Source of the DNA: Streptomyces pseudovenezuelae
GTDB taxonomy: Bacteria > Actinomycetota > Actinomycetes > Streptomycetales > Streptomycetaceae
DNA length: 64,000 nucleotides
Assembly (NCBI RefSeq): GCF_029892565.1
Contig: NZ_JARXVH010000005.1
Span: forward strand, 186,001-250,000
Direction of reading: 5' to 3'
The translations under genes were made by a program, and so were the position numbers. This document shows, one piece after another, positions 55,262 through 62,205 of the stretch (position 1 is the stretch's first letter; each line of letters begins with the position of its first letter). The notes under the pieces are model-generated. The model was not told where the DNA came from, made no database searches, and saw only the letters and a program-made list of their open reading frames with translations.

Positions 55262-56566
55262 ATGCACGATGTACGCACCGTAAGGGCCCCCTCCATGCTG
55301 CGGCTGGCGGCCGCCTCGCTCGCCGGGACCGCCATCGAGTTCTACGACTTCTTCGTCTACGGGACCGCCGCGGCGCTGGTCCTGGGCCCGCTGTTCTTCC
55401 CGACGTTCTCGCCGCTGGCGGGGACGCTGGCCGCCTTCGGGACGTTCGGCGTCGGCTTCGTCGCCCGGCCGCTCGGTTCGGTGCTGTTCGGGCACATCGG
55501 GGACCGGCGCGGGCGTCGACCGGTGCTGGTCGCCTCGCTGTTGCTGACCGGCGGCGCGACGGTCGCGGTCGGCTGCGTACCGACGTACGACACGATCGGG
55601 GTGGCCGCGCCGGTGCTGCTCCTGGTGCTGCGGTTCGTGCAGGGGCTGGGGCTCGGCGGGGAGTGGGGCGGGGCCGTGCTGCTGACGGCCGAGCACGCGC
55701 CGGCCGAGCGGCGGGCGCTGTGGTCGAGCTTCCCGCAGGTCGGGCCCGCCCTGGGGTTCCTGCTGGCCAACGGTGTGGTGCTGGCCCTGTCGACGGCGCT
55801 GTCCGACGCGCAGTTCGCGCAGTGGGGCTGGCGGGTGCCGTTCTGGGCGGCGGGTGTGTTGGCCGCGGTCGGGCTCTGGTTGCGGTCCTCGCTCGTCGAG
55901 AGCCCCGGGTTTCTCGAAATCGACGACCACGCGCGCGTGCCGCTCGTGGAGGTGGCGCGCGATCACTGGCGACTCGTCCTGCTGACGGCCGGGGCGCTCG
56001 CCGTCGGGTACGCGATCTTCTACACCGTCACGACCTGGGCCCTGGCGTACGGGACGGAGCGGCTCGGGGTGAGTCGTACCGTCATGCTGACCTGCATCAT
56101 GGCCGCGGTGGTGGTGAAGGGTTCGCTCACACCGGTGGCCGCGCTGCTCGGTGACCGCTACGGGCGCCGGACGCTGTGTCTGGCCGGGTGCGCGGCCGCC
56201 GTGCTGTGGATGTTCCCGATGGTGGCGCTCCTCGCGACCGGGCAGCCGCTGCTGATGTTCGCCGGCTTCCTGGGCGCGCTGCTGGCGTTCGTCACGATGT
56301 TCGGGGTGATCGCCGCGTATCTGCCCGAGCTGTACGAGCCCCGGGTGCGCTGCACGGGAGCCGCGGTCGGCTACAACCTCGGCGGTGTCCTCGGGGGCGC
56401 GCTCACGCCGATCGCGGCGACGGCGCTGGCCGAGCACGGTGGGCGGGTGCCGTGGGGTGTGGGCGCGTATCTGACGGGGATCGCGCTGCTGAGCCTCGGG
56501 TGCTTCGCGCTGCTGCCCGAGACGCGGCCGGTGCCGAAGCTCGTGGCCGAACCGGTCATGGATTGA
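55262..56566 (+). CDS. MFS transporter, metabolite:H+ symporter (MHS) type
   Basis: 434 aa with twelve hydrophobic segments. The MHS start AAASLAGTAIEFYDFFVYGTAAALV is diagnostic, followed by ARPLGSVLFGHIGDRRGRRPVLV (MFS loop 2-3), QGLGLGGEWGGAVLLTAEHAP, and GDRYGRRTLCL in the second half. Members carry small organic ions such as shikimate, citrate, proline or betaine; the substrate cannot be read, although aroQ nearby is a coincidence worth noting. Its 3' end overlaps the 3' end of the antiporter gene on the other strand by 11 bases. Confidence 0.92.
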   Translation: MHDVRTVRAPSMLRLAAASLAGTAIEFYDFFVYGTAAALVLGPLFFPTFSPLAGTLAAFGTFGVGFVARPLGSVLFGHIGDRRGRRPVLVASLLLTGGATVAVGCVPTYDTIGVAAPVLLLVLRFVQGLGLGGEWGGAVLLTAEHAPAERRALWSSFPQVGPALGFLLANGVVLALSTALSDAQFAQWGWRVPFWAAGVLAAVGLWLRSSLVESPGFLEIDDHARVPLVEVARDHWRLVLLTAGALAVGYAIFYTVTTWALAYGTERLGVSRTVMLTCIMAAVVVKGSLTPVAALLGDRYGRRTLCLAGCAAAVLWMFPMVALLATGQPLLMFAGFLGALLAFVTMFGVIAAYLPELYEPRVRCTGAAVGYNLGGVLGGALTPIAATALAEHGGRVPWGVGAYLTGIALLSLGCFALLPETRPVPKLVAEPVMD

Positions 56567-57656
56567 TCGCCAGCTCCAAGTAGGCCGCGAACAGCACCAG
56601 ATGGACCCCGCCCTGCAGCGGTGTGGCCCGGCCCGGCACCACGGTCAGCGAGCTCACCACCACGGTCAGGGCGAGCAGCACCATGTGGGTGGAGCCGAGG
56701 CCGAGGACGAGCGGGCCGGAGAGCCAGATCGACGCCAGGGCGACCGCGGGGATGGTCAGGCCGATGCTGGCCATGGCCGAGCCGAGGGCGAGGTTCAGGC
56801 TGGTCTGCACCCGGTCGCGGCGGGCGGAGCGCAGCGCGGCGATGGTCTCGGGGAGCAGCACCAGCAGGGCGATGATCACGCCGACGACTGCGTGCGGCAG
56901 CCCGGCGGCCTCCACTCCCGACTCGATGGTCGGCGACACGCCCTTGGCCAGGCCGACCACGCCGATCAGGGCGAGGCCGAGCAGGCCCAGGCTGGTCCGG
57001 GCGGTGCGGGCCGAGGGGGCGTCGGCGTGGTCGTCGTCGGTGATCACCTCGCCCTGGCGGGTGATGGGGAGGAAGTAGTCGCGGTGCCGCACGGTCTGGG
57101 TCGCGACGAACAGGCCGTACAGGATCAGCGAGGAGACCGCGGCGAAGGTGAGCTGCACGCCGGAGAACTCCGGGCCCGGCTTGCTGGTGGTGAAGGTCGG
57201 CAGCACCAGGCTGAGGGTGGCCAGGGTGGCGACGGTCGCGAGGGCGGCGCCGGTGCCCTCGGGGTTGAAGACCGCGAGGCCGTGGCGCAGGGAGGCGACG
57301 AGGAGACAGACGCCGACGATGCCGTTGCAGGTGATCATGACGGCCGCGAAGACGGTGTCCCGGGCCAGGGTCGAGCTCTTGCCGCCGCCGTCCGCCATCA
57401 GGGTGACGATGAGCGCGACCTCGATGATCGTGACGGCGACGGCCAGCACCAGGGAACCGAACGGTTCACCGACCCGGTGGGCGACGACCTCGGCGTGGTG
57501 CACGGCTGCGAGGACGGCGCCGGCGAGGACCAGCGTCACCAGCGCGACGACCGCTCCGGGCAGGTCGCGTCCCCAGGTGAAGGCGAGCAGGACGACCGCG
57601 AGCACCGGCACGAGGACGGTCCACCGGGTGGTGAGCGACCTGAGCCGAGTGATCAT
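56556..57656 (-). CDS. chaA: Calcium/cation:proton antiporter (ChaA/CAX family)
   Basis: 366 aa with about eleven membrane segments. The two CaCA-family repeats are visible: HRVGEPFGSLVLAVAVTIIEVALIVTLM in the N-terminal half (ion-binding Glu in TIIEVALI) and LVLLPETIAALRSARRDRVQTSLNLALGSAMASIGLTIP in the second half. The hydrophilic loop between (VITDDDHADAPSARTART) is short, as in ChaA. It probably expels Ca2+ or Na+/K+ in exchange for protons. ATG at 57656; the gene lies 61 bases after a small barrel-protein gene with a hairpin between. Confidence 0.88.
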   Translation of the reverse strand: MITRLRSLTTRWTVLVPVLAVVLLAFTWGRDLPGAVVALVTLVLAGAVLAAVHHAEVVAHRVGEPFGSLVLAVAVTIIEVALIVTLMADGGGKSSTLARDTVFAAVMITCNGIVGVCLLVASLRHGLAVFNPEGTGAALATVATLATLSLVLPTFTTSKPGPEFSGVQLTFAAVSSLILYGLFVATQTVRHRDYFLPITRQGEVITDDDHADAPSARTARTSLGLLGLALIGVVGLAKGVSPTIESGVEAAGLPHAVVGVIIALLVLLPETIAALRSARRDRVQTSLNLALGSAMASIGLTIPAVALASIWLSGPLVLGLGSTHMVLLALTVVVSSLTVVPGRATPLQGGVHLVLFAAYLELAINP

Positions 57657-57680
57657 GCAGCGATCGTCGCAGAGGCGTTG

Positions 57681-57709
57681 GGGCCCCGCACTCCGGCGGC
57701 GCGGGGCCC
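57681..57709. terminator. Hairpin upstream of the antiporter gene
   Basis: Perfect 9-bp stem GGGCCCCGC (57681-57689) / GCGGGGCCC (57701-57709), directly after the stop of the small barrel-protein gene on the minus strand. Confidence 0.7.
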
Positions 57710-57717
57710 GTAGCGGC

Positions 57718-58035
57718 TCACTGTTTGAGCTCGGTCATCCCCTCGACGTCGCAGTCGGTGAAGGACGGCGGCCTGGTGCACAGCGCGGCCATCCGCTCCG
57801 CGAACCTGGTCGTCTCGGGGTCGTTGCTGTTGGCCATGGCCTCCTCGTAGGAGTTGAACTCGATCACCACGAGGTAGCGGCCCGGCTGATTGCGGTCCTT
57901 GAGCACGAGACGGTGTGTGGGACCGCCGTCGCGGTCCGCGAGTCGCTGGTCCGTCTCCTCGGCCAGTTTTCGCATCTCGTCGATGCGGTCGGTCTCGAAG
58001 TCGACGATCTGCACGAACTTCGTCGGTGCGTCCAC
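57718..58035 (-). CDS. Small dimeric alpha/beta-barrel protein (antibiotic biosynthesis monooxygenase-like)
   Basis: 105 aa. The pattern FVQIVDFETDRIDEMRKLAEE, then GRYLVVIEFNSYEEAMANSNDPETTRFAERM fits the ferredoxin-like dimeric barrel fold (ABM/EthD-like). No catalytic residue is certain. The GTG start has GGAGG about five bases upstream. It stands alone between two strong hairpins (58091-58135 upstream, 57681-57709 downstream), so it is its own transcription unit. Function unknown. Confidence 0.8.
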   Translation of the reverse strand: MDAPTKFVQIVDFETDRIDEMRKLAEETDQRLADRDGGPTHRLVLKDRNQPGRYLVVIEFNSYEEAMANSNDPETTRFAERMAALCTRPPSFTDCDVEGMTELKQ

Positions 58036-58090
58036 GATGCCTCCACCCGGTGGTGCGTCCCCGGGCGGGAACGCTCAGCACTCAACGAAG

Positions 58091-58135
58091 CACCGGGAGT
58101 GCCCCTCGGCAATTCGCCGAGGGGCACTCCCGGTG
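58091..58135. terminator. Terminator of terC, 20-bp perfect stem
   Basis: Arms 58091-58110 and 58116-58135 are exact complements (starting CACCGGGAGTG and ending CACTCCCGGTG) with a five-base AATTC loop. It begins 26 bases past the terC stop on the minus strand. One of the strongest hairpins in the window. Confidence 0.9.
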
Positions 58136-58160
58136 GTGGTTGTTCCTACGTCCGTCGTGG

Positions 58161-59162
58161 TCAGGTCTGGATGCGATCCTTCGGAGCGCCTTCGCTCGAC
58201 TCCTGCGCCGCCTCCGCCGCCGCCTGCTTCTTGGAGGCGATGAGGCTGGTGATCGTCGTGACGATCAGGACCGCGCAGATCACGCCGAGGGAGACCGGGA
58301 TGGAGATCTCCGGGACGTGCACGCCGGACTCGTGCAGTGCGTGCAGCACCAGCTTGACGCCGATGAAGCCGAGGATGACCGACAGTCCGTAGCTGAGGTG
58401 GACCAGCTTCCTGAGCAGGCCGCCGATCAGGAAGTACAGCTGCCGCAGACCCATCAGGGCGAACGCGTTGGCCGTGAACACGATGTACGGGTCCTGGGTC
58501 AGGCCGAAGATCGCGGGGATCGAGTCGAGTGCGAACAGGACGTCCGTGGTGCCGATCGCGAGCATCACGACCAGCATCGGGGTCATGACCCGCTTGCCGT
58601 TCTCCTGGATCCACAGCTTGGTGCCGTGATAGCGGTCGGCGACGCCGAAGCGGCGCTCGGCGGCCTTGAGCAGCCGGTTCTCCTCGAACTCCTCGTCCTC
58701 CTCGTCGGCCCGGGCCTCCTGGATGAGCTTCCAGGCGGTCCAGATGAGGAAGGCGCCGAAGATGTAGAAGACCCACGCGAAGCTGGCGAGGATGGCCGCG
58801 CCGGCCGCGATGAAGATGGCCCGCAGGACCAGGGCTATGAGGACGCCGACGAGCAGCACCCGCTGCTGGTACTGCGAGGGCACCGCGAACTTCGCCATGA
58901 TCAGGACGAAGACGAAGAGGTTGTCGACGCTCAGCGACTTCTCGGTGATGAAGCCGGCGAAGAACTCACCGGCGGGCTCGCCGCCGCTGAAGACCAGCAG
59001 GCCGAGACCGAAGAGTCCGGCGAGGGCGATCCAGACGACCGTCCAGATCCCCGCTTCCTTGATCGAGACGTCGTGCGGCTTGCGGCCGATGAAGAAGTCG
59101 ATGGCGATGAGGGCGGCTAGGCCCACGATGGTCAGGACCCACAGGGTCGGGGAAACATCCAC
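58161..59162 (-). CDS. terC: TerC/Alx-family membrane protein
   Basis: 333 aa with about nine membrane segments. The family's acidic metal-site motifs are EKSLSVDNLFVFVLIM (about 66-81) and TTDVLFALDSIPAIFGLT (about 190-207). A charged cytoplasmic loop EARADEEDEEFEENRLL sits in the middle, and the C terminus is Ala/Glu-rich. TerC/Alx proteins export manganese, which agrees with the yybP-ykoY-type leader upstream. GTG at 59162 (VDVSPTLWVL) is used because GGAGG lies four bases before it; the earlier in-frame MPLRTAGGA has no ribosome site and lies inside the leader hairpin. Confidence 0.94.
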   Translation of the reverse strand: MDVSPTLWVLTIVGLAALIAIDFFIGRKPHDVSIKEAGIWTVVWIALAGLFGLGLLVFSGGEPAGEFFAGFITEKSLSVDNLFVFVLIMAKFAVPSQYQQRVLLVGVLIALVLRAIFIAAGAAILASFAWVFYIFGAFLIWTAWKLIQEARADEEDEEFEENRLLKAAERRFGVADRYHGTKLWIQENGKRVMTPMLVVMLAIGTTDVLFALDSIPAIFGLTQDPYIVFTANAFALMGLRQLYFLIGGLLRKLVHLSYGLSVILGFIGVKLVLHALHESGVHVPEISIPVSLGVICAVLIVTTITSLIASKKQAAAEAAQESSEGAPKDRIQT

Positions 59163-59166
59163 TGCG

Positions 59167-59176
59167 CCTCCGGCAG
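59167..59176 (-). promoter_or_regulatory. Ribosome-site strand of the terC anti-start hairpin
   Basis: On the minus strand CTGCCGGAGG (59176 to 59167) contains the terC ribosome site and is the exact complement of CCTCCGGCAG (59214 to 59205) at the 3' end of the aptamer. When these pair, translation should be blocked. Confidence 0.75.
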
Positions 59177-59208
59177 TACGTAACGGCAAATGTCAGCGTC
59201 GTCGCTGC

Positions 59209-59306
59209 CGGAGGTCTCTTCCACCCAATGATGGGCCGACGCCCCGGGATCTGGCCTGATCCGTATTGACGGGTACGCCGCAGTTGGCAGGGAGTACTCC
59301 CCTCCG
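59209..59306 (-). ncRNA. yybP-ykoY-type (Mn2+) riboswitch aptamer
   Basis: In the terC leader, read on the minus strand, the conserved elements of this class appear in order: P1 strand CGGAGG, loop GGGGAGTACTCCC, an internal element CCGTCAATACGG, a GC-rich arm (GGGGCGTCGGCCC) and the second conserved loop GGAAGAGACC closing with CCTCCG, the other P1 strand. The class is known to bind Mn2+ and to sit before TerC/Alx and MntP genes. Its 3' strand overlaps the anti-ribosome-site hairpin, so ligand binding and ribosome-site pairing exclude each other. Confidence 0.85.
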
Positions 59307-59314
59307 TGGGAAAA

Positions 59315-59344
59315 ACAGTACCCCAATCACCAAGGAAAGGTAAA
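59315..59344 (-). promoter_or_regulatory. Promoter candidate of the terC riboswitch transcript
   Basis: On the minus strand TTTACC (59344-59339) and TACTGT (59320-59315) are 18 bases apart; transcription would start about eight bases before the first aptamer strand. Confidence 0.5.
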
Positions 59345-59385
59345 GCGATTGGCAAAAGAAAGACAAGAGACCAGGTGGGGAGGCT

Positions 59386-61413
59386 TTACCGATGCCTGGT
59401 TCGGGCCTCCGCGACACGGGCGAGCACCTGCTGGAGGACCTGGCTGCCGGATGGGACAAGCGCCGGCTCGTACGTCCAGGCGTGTCCGACCCAGGGGTCG
59501 GCGAGGTGGTCGTCGGGCACCGGGGTGAGTCGCAGCAGCGAACGCCACAGCGGGTCGAGCAAGGGCCCGTACGCGGCGGCCTCCTCCCGGTCCGCGACCA
59601 TCATCAGGTGGACGCCCACGGCCGGGCCCTCGTCGGCGAGATAGCGCAGCTGGGTCACGGCCCGGTCGTCGAAGCCGTGCGGGAAGTCGTGGACGATCAG
59701 CAGCTGCTCGGCCGTGTCCAGGCCGGGCGGCAGGGAGTCGGGCACGCCGCCGCGCACCGCCATCTGCACCAGGTCGACGCGCTGGGTGAGCCGGGCCAGC
59801 ACGTCCGCCACGCCGGCGGCGCCCGGCGCGGGCGGGGTCGCGAGCACGCCCGTCTGCACCAGCGGCGCGAACGCCTGCACCCCGGAGCCGGCCGGGTCGA
59901 TGACGTGCACGCCGAATTCGCCCGTCGGGTAGACCGCGAGCAGCCGGGCCGCCAGCGCCACCGCCGTGTCCAGCGCGAGCCGGCGCAGTTCGTGGGAGTC
60001 GGCGAACGACTCGTCCAGCAGTCCGCCCTGACCGCTGTCGATCCACAGACCGCGCTCCAGCGGCAGGCGGACCAGCATCGGAATGCGCAACAACTCGCTC
60101 TCGGGCAGGTAGAGATCGCCCAGGCGCAGGGCCATGGGGATCTCCATCGGCACCCGGTAGCCGTGCCACACGGGGTTGTCCCAGCGGGCGAAGGCGGGCG
60201 GCAACGCGGGCTCCACGACCTCGGCCTCGGCCGAGAGCTGGGCGAGGTCCCGGTCCAGGGAGGCCCTGGCCTGGTCCACCAGCTGCGCGTGCTTGCCGCG
60301 GGCCACCTCGCGCGCGGCGTCGCTCTGTCCGCCGATCCGGTTGCGCGGGTCGGAGAGGGCCTGGTCGAGCTCCTTCTCCATGCGGGACTCGGCGAAGTCG
60401 ACGGCGCTGCGGTACGCGGCCGTGTTGCGGGCCAGGTCCTCGAACATGCCCCAGATCTGGTTGTAGAGCCGCTCGTCCATCGACCAGCCGTTCGCGTCCC
60501 CCGCGACGGGCTGCGCGGGCTGTCCGGGCCGGGCCTGCGGTGCGGTCGGCGGAGGCGAGGGCGGAGCGCCGGTCTGCCGTCGCGGGTGGCTGTAGTCGAC
60601 CGGCCCGCCGGCCGTGGGCGTGGCGGGCTGGGTGACGGTCGAGGGGTCCGCGGGCGCGGGTCCCGCGGGGTATCCGGGCTGCGGGCCCGGTGCTCCGTAC
60701 GGCGAGGTGGGGTGCGGGGGTACGGGGCCGGGGGCGCCCTGGGGCGTGGAGCCGGCCTGGGGTGCGGGACCGGACTGGTCCGGGCCGGGCGCCGGGGCGG
60801 CCGTCTGGCGCGTACGGTCGCCGTCCGCCGTGCGCTGCGGGGGTGCCTGCACCGAGCGGGCCAGGCCCTGCGCCACCGCGTCGTTGATACCGCCCGCGAG
60901 CCGGCCGGCCTCGGGCAGGCCCTGGTCGGTGAGGAGTTCGGCGAGTCCGCCGGCGTAGCCCTGGCCGACGGCGCGCACTTTCCAGGCGCCCTGTCGGCGG
61001 TAGAGCTCCAGGGCGACGACGGCGGACTCGGCGTCCAGGCCGGTGATGGTGTAGCTGGCGACCTCGGTGCCGTCGAGGCCGGTCACCGCGATGAAGGGGG
61101 CCGCGACGGCGCCGAACCGGACCGGGCCGCCGACCCCGATGGGCAGGGCGAGCAGCACACTGACACGGTGCACCGCCTCCGGCACGGCGCCCAGGTCCAC
61201 CGCGAGGCGATGGCCGGCCGCCGCCTGCTTGGAGACCTCCAGGCCCGGCAGGACGGGCGCGCCCGGGTGGGCCACCCAATCCACGCCGTGCACCTTGCCG
61301 TTCTCGTCGCCGAGGGTGGCCGAGGCCACGATGGGCGTGCCGGCCGAGACCCGGATCTCGAGTCGGGCCTGGGAGAGCGGGTGGTTCTGCCCTCGCGCCA
61401 GCTCGGCCGTCAT
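59386..61413 (-). CDS. TerD-domain protein fused to an inactive FtsK-like domain
   Basis: 675 aa. Residues 1-185 form a TerD/CABP domain (VDLGAVPEAVHRVSVLLALP, then ITGLDAESAVVALELYRRQGAWKVRAVGQGYAGGL). A Pro/Gln/Ala-rich linker spans about 190-308, a helical region 309-400, and the C-terminal part (about 405-650) resembles FtsK/HerA-type ATPase cores (LYLPESELLRIPMLVRLPLERGLWIDSGQGG, GVHLMMVADREEAA) but without a Walker A lysine, so probably not ATP-hydrolysing. ATG at 61413. It belongs to a tellurium-resistance (Ter) group with the TerD gene upstream and terC downstream. Published comparative work on Ter systems describes such TerD fusions. Confidence 0.85.
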   Translation of the reverse strand: MTAELARGQNHPLSQARLEIRVSAGTPIVASATLGDENGKVHGVDWVAHPGAPVLPGLEVSKQAAAGHRLAVDLGAVPEAVHRVSVLLALPIGVGGPVRFGAVAAPFIAVTGLDGTEVASYTITGLDAESAVVALELYRRQGAWKVRAVGQGYAGGLAELLTDQGLPEAGRLAGGINDAVAQGLARSVQAPPQRTADGDRTRQTAAPAPGPDQSGPAPQAGSTPQGAPGPVPPHPTSPYGAPGPQPGYPAGPAPADPSTVTQPATPTAGGPVDYSHPRRQTGAPPSPPPTAPQARPGQPAQPVAGDANGWSMDERLYNQIWGMFEDLARNTAAYRSAVDFAESRMEKELDQALSDPRNRIGGQSDAAREVARGKHAQLVDQARASLDRDLAQLSAEAEVVEPALPPAFARWDNPVWHGYRVPMEIPMALRLGDLYLPESELLRIPMLVRLPLERGLWIDSGQGGLLDESFADSHELRRLALDTAVALAARLLAVYPTGEFGVHVIDPAGSGVQAFAPLVQTGVLATPPAPGAAGVADVLARLTQRVDLVQMAVRGGVPDSLPPGLDTAEQLLIVHDFPHGFDDRAVTQLRYLADEGPAVGVHLMMVADREEAAAYGPLLDPLWRSLLRLTPVPDDHLADPWVGHAWTYEPALVPSGSQVLQQVLARVAEARTRHR

Positions 61414-61478
61414 CGCCTTCGTCCCCCTGTGTCGCTGGTGTGTCGTGTCGGGTGCCGCTCGCTCGGCCGCCGGTCCGC

Positions 61479-62057
61479 CTACAGGTGCGGCAGGATCGAC
61501 GGCATCAGGTCCTGGAAGGTGCGGCCGTTGGCCGGGGTGCCGATGGCCGTCAGCGTCCAGCCCGGGCCGGAGCGGTGCACCTTCGCCATGATCTGGGCCG
61601 TGTACTGGCCGCCGCCGGCCAGCGTGTAGCGGGCCAGCTCCTGGCCGTTGGTCTCGTCGACCAGGCGGCAGAACGCGTTCTGCACCTCCTGGAAGGTCTG
61701 GCCCGTGAAGGAGTTCACGGTGAAGACGATCTGGTCGATGTGGACCGGGACGCGCGAGAGGTCGACGAGGATGGCCTCGTCGTCGCCGCCCTGGCCGACC
61801 CCGCCGACCAGGTTGTCGCCGGTGTGGCGCACCGAGCCGTCGTCGCTCACCAGGTGGCGGAAGAAGACGACGTCGACGGGCTGCTTGTCCGCGAACAGGA
61901 CGGCGGAGGCGTCGAGGTCGATCTCCCGGGTGCGGGAGCCGAACAGGCCGCGCCGGGGAGCCGCCTGCCAGCCGAGACCCATGCGGACCGCGGTCAGGCT
62001 GCCGCCGTCGTTCTTCTGCAGACTGATGGCCTGACCCTTGGTCATGTTGACGGTCAC
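61479..62057 (-). CDS. terD: TerD family protein
   Basis: 192 aa. Classical TerD blocks: TKGQAISLQKNDGGSLTAVRMGLGW, the calcium-binding-type DLDASAVLFAD, HTGDNLVGGVGQGGDDEAILVDLSRVP, and FTVNSFTGQTFQEVQNAFCRLVD. These acidic loops bind Ca2+ in known TerD proteins. GTG at 62057 is used (GAGGGG nine bases upstream); ATG at 62045 is also possible. It precedes the TerD-FtsK-like fusion by 65 bases on the same strand, likely one operon. Confidence 0.93.
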   Translation of the reverse strand: MTVNMTKGQAISLQKNDGGSLTAVRMGLGWQAAPRRGLFGSRTREIDLDASAVLFADKQPVDVVFFRHLVSDDGSVRHTGDNLVGGVGQGGDDEAILVDLSRVPVHIDQIVFTVNSFTGQTFQEVQNAFCRLVDETNGQELARYTLAGGGQYTAQIMAKVHRSGPGWTLTAIGTPANGRTFQDLMPSILPHL

Positions 62058-62205
62058 GTGCCGATTCCCCTCTCGAACTGTCCCCTGTTGCCGCGGTCTC
62101 CGCGGTTGTCAGAACCCTACGCACGGCCACTGACGGTGCCGTACCCCGGTCCGCACTTTGTGTCGGTCTTGCAACACAGCGCGTTCACGGCCGGGATACG
62201 GGCTG

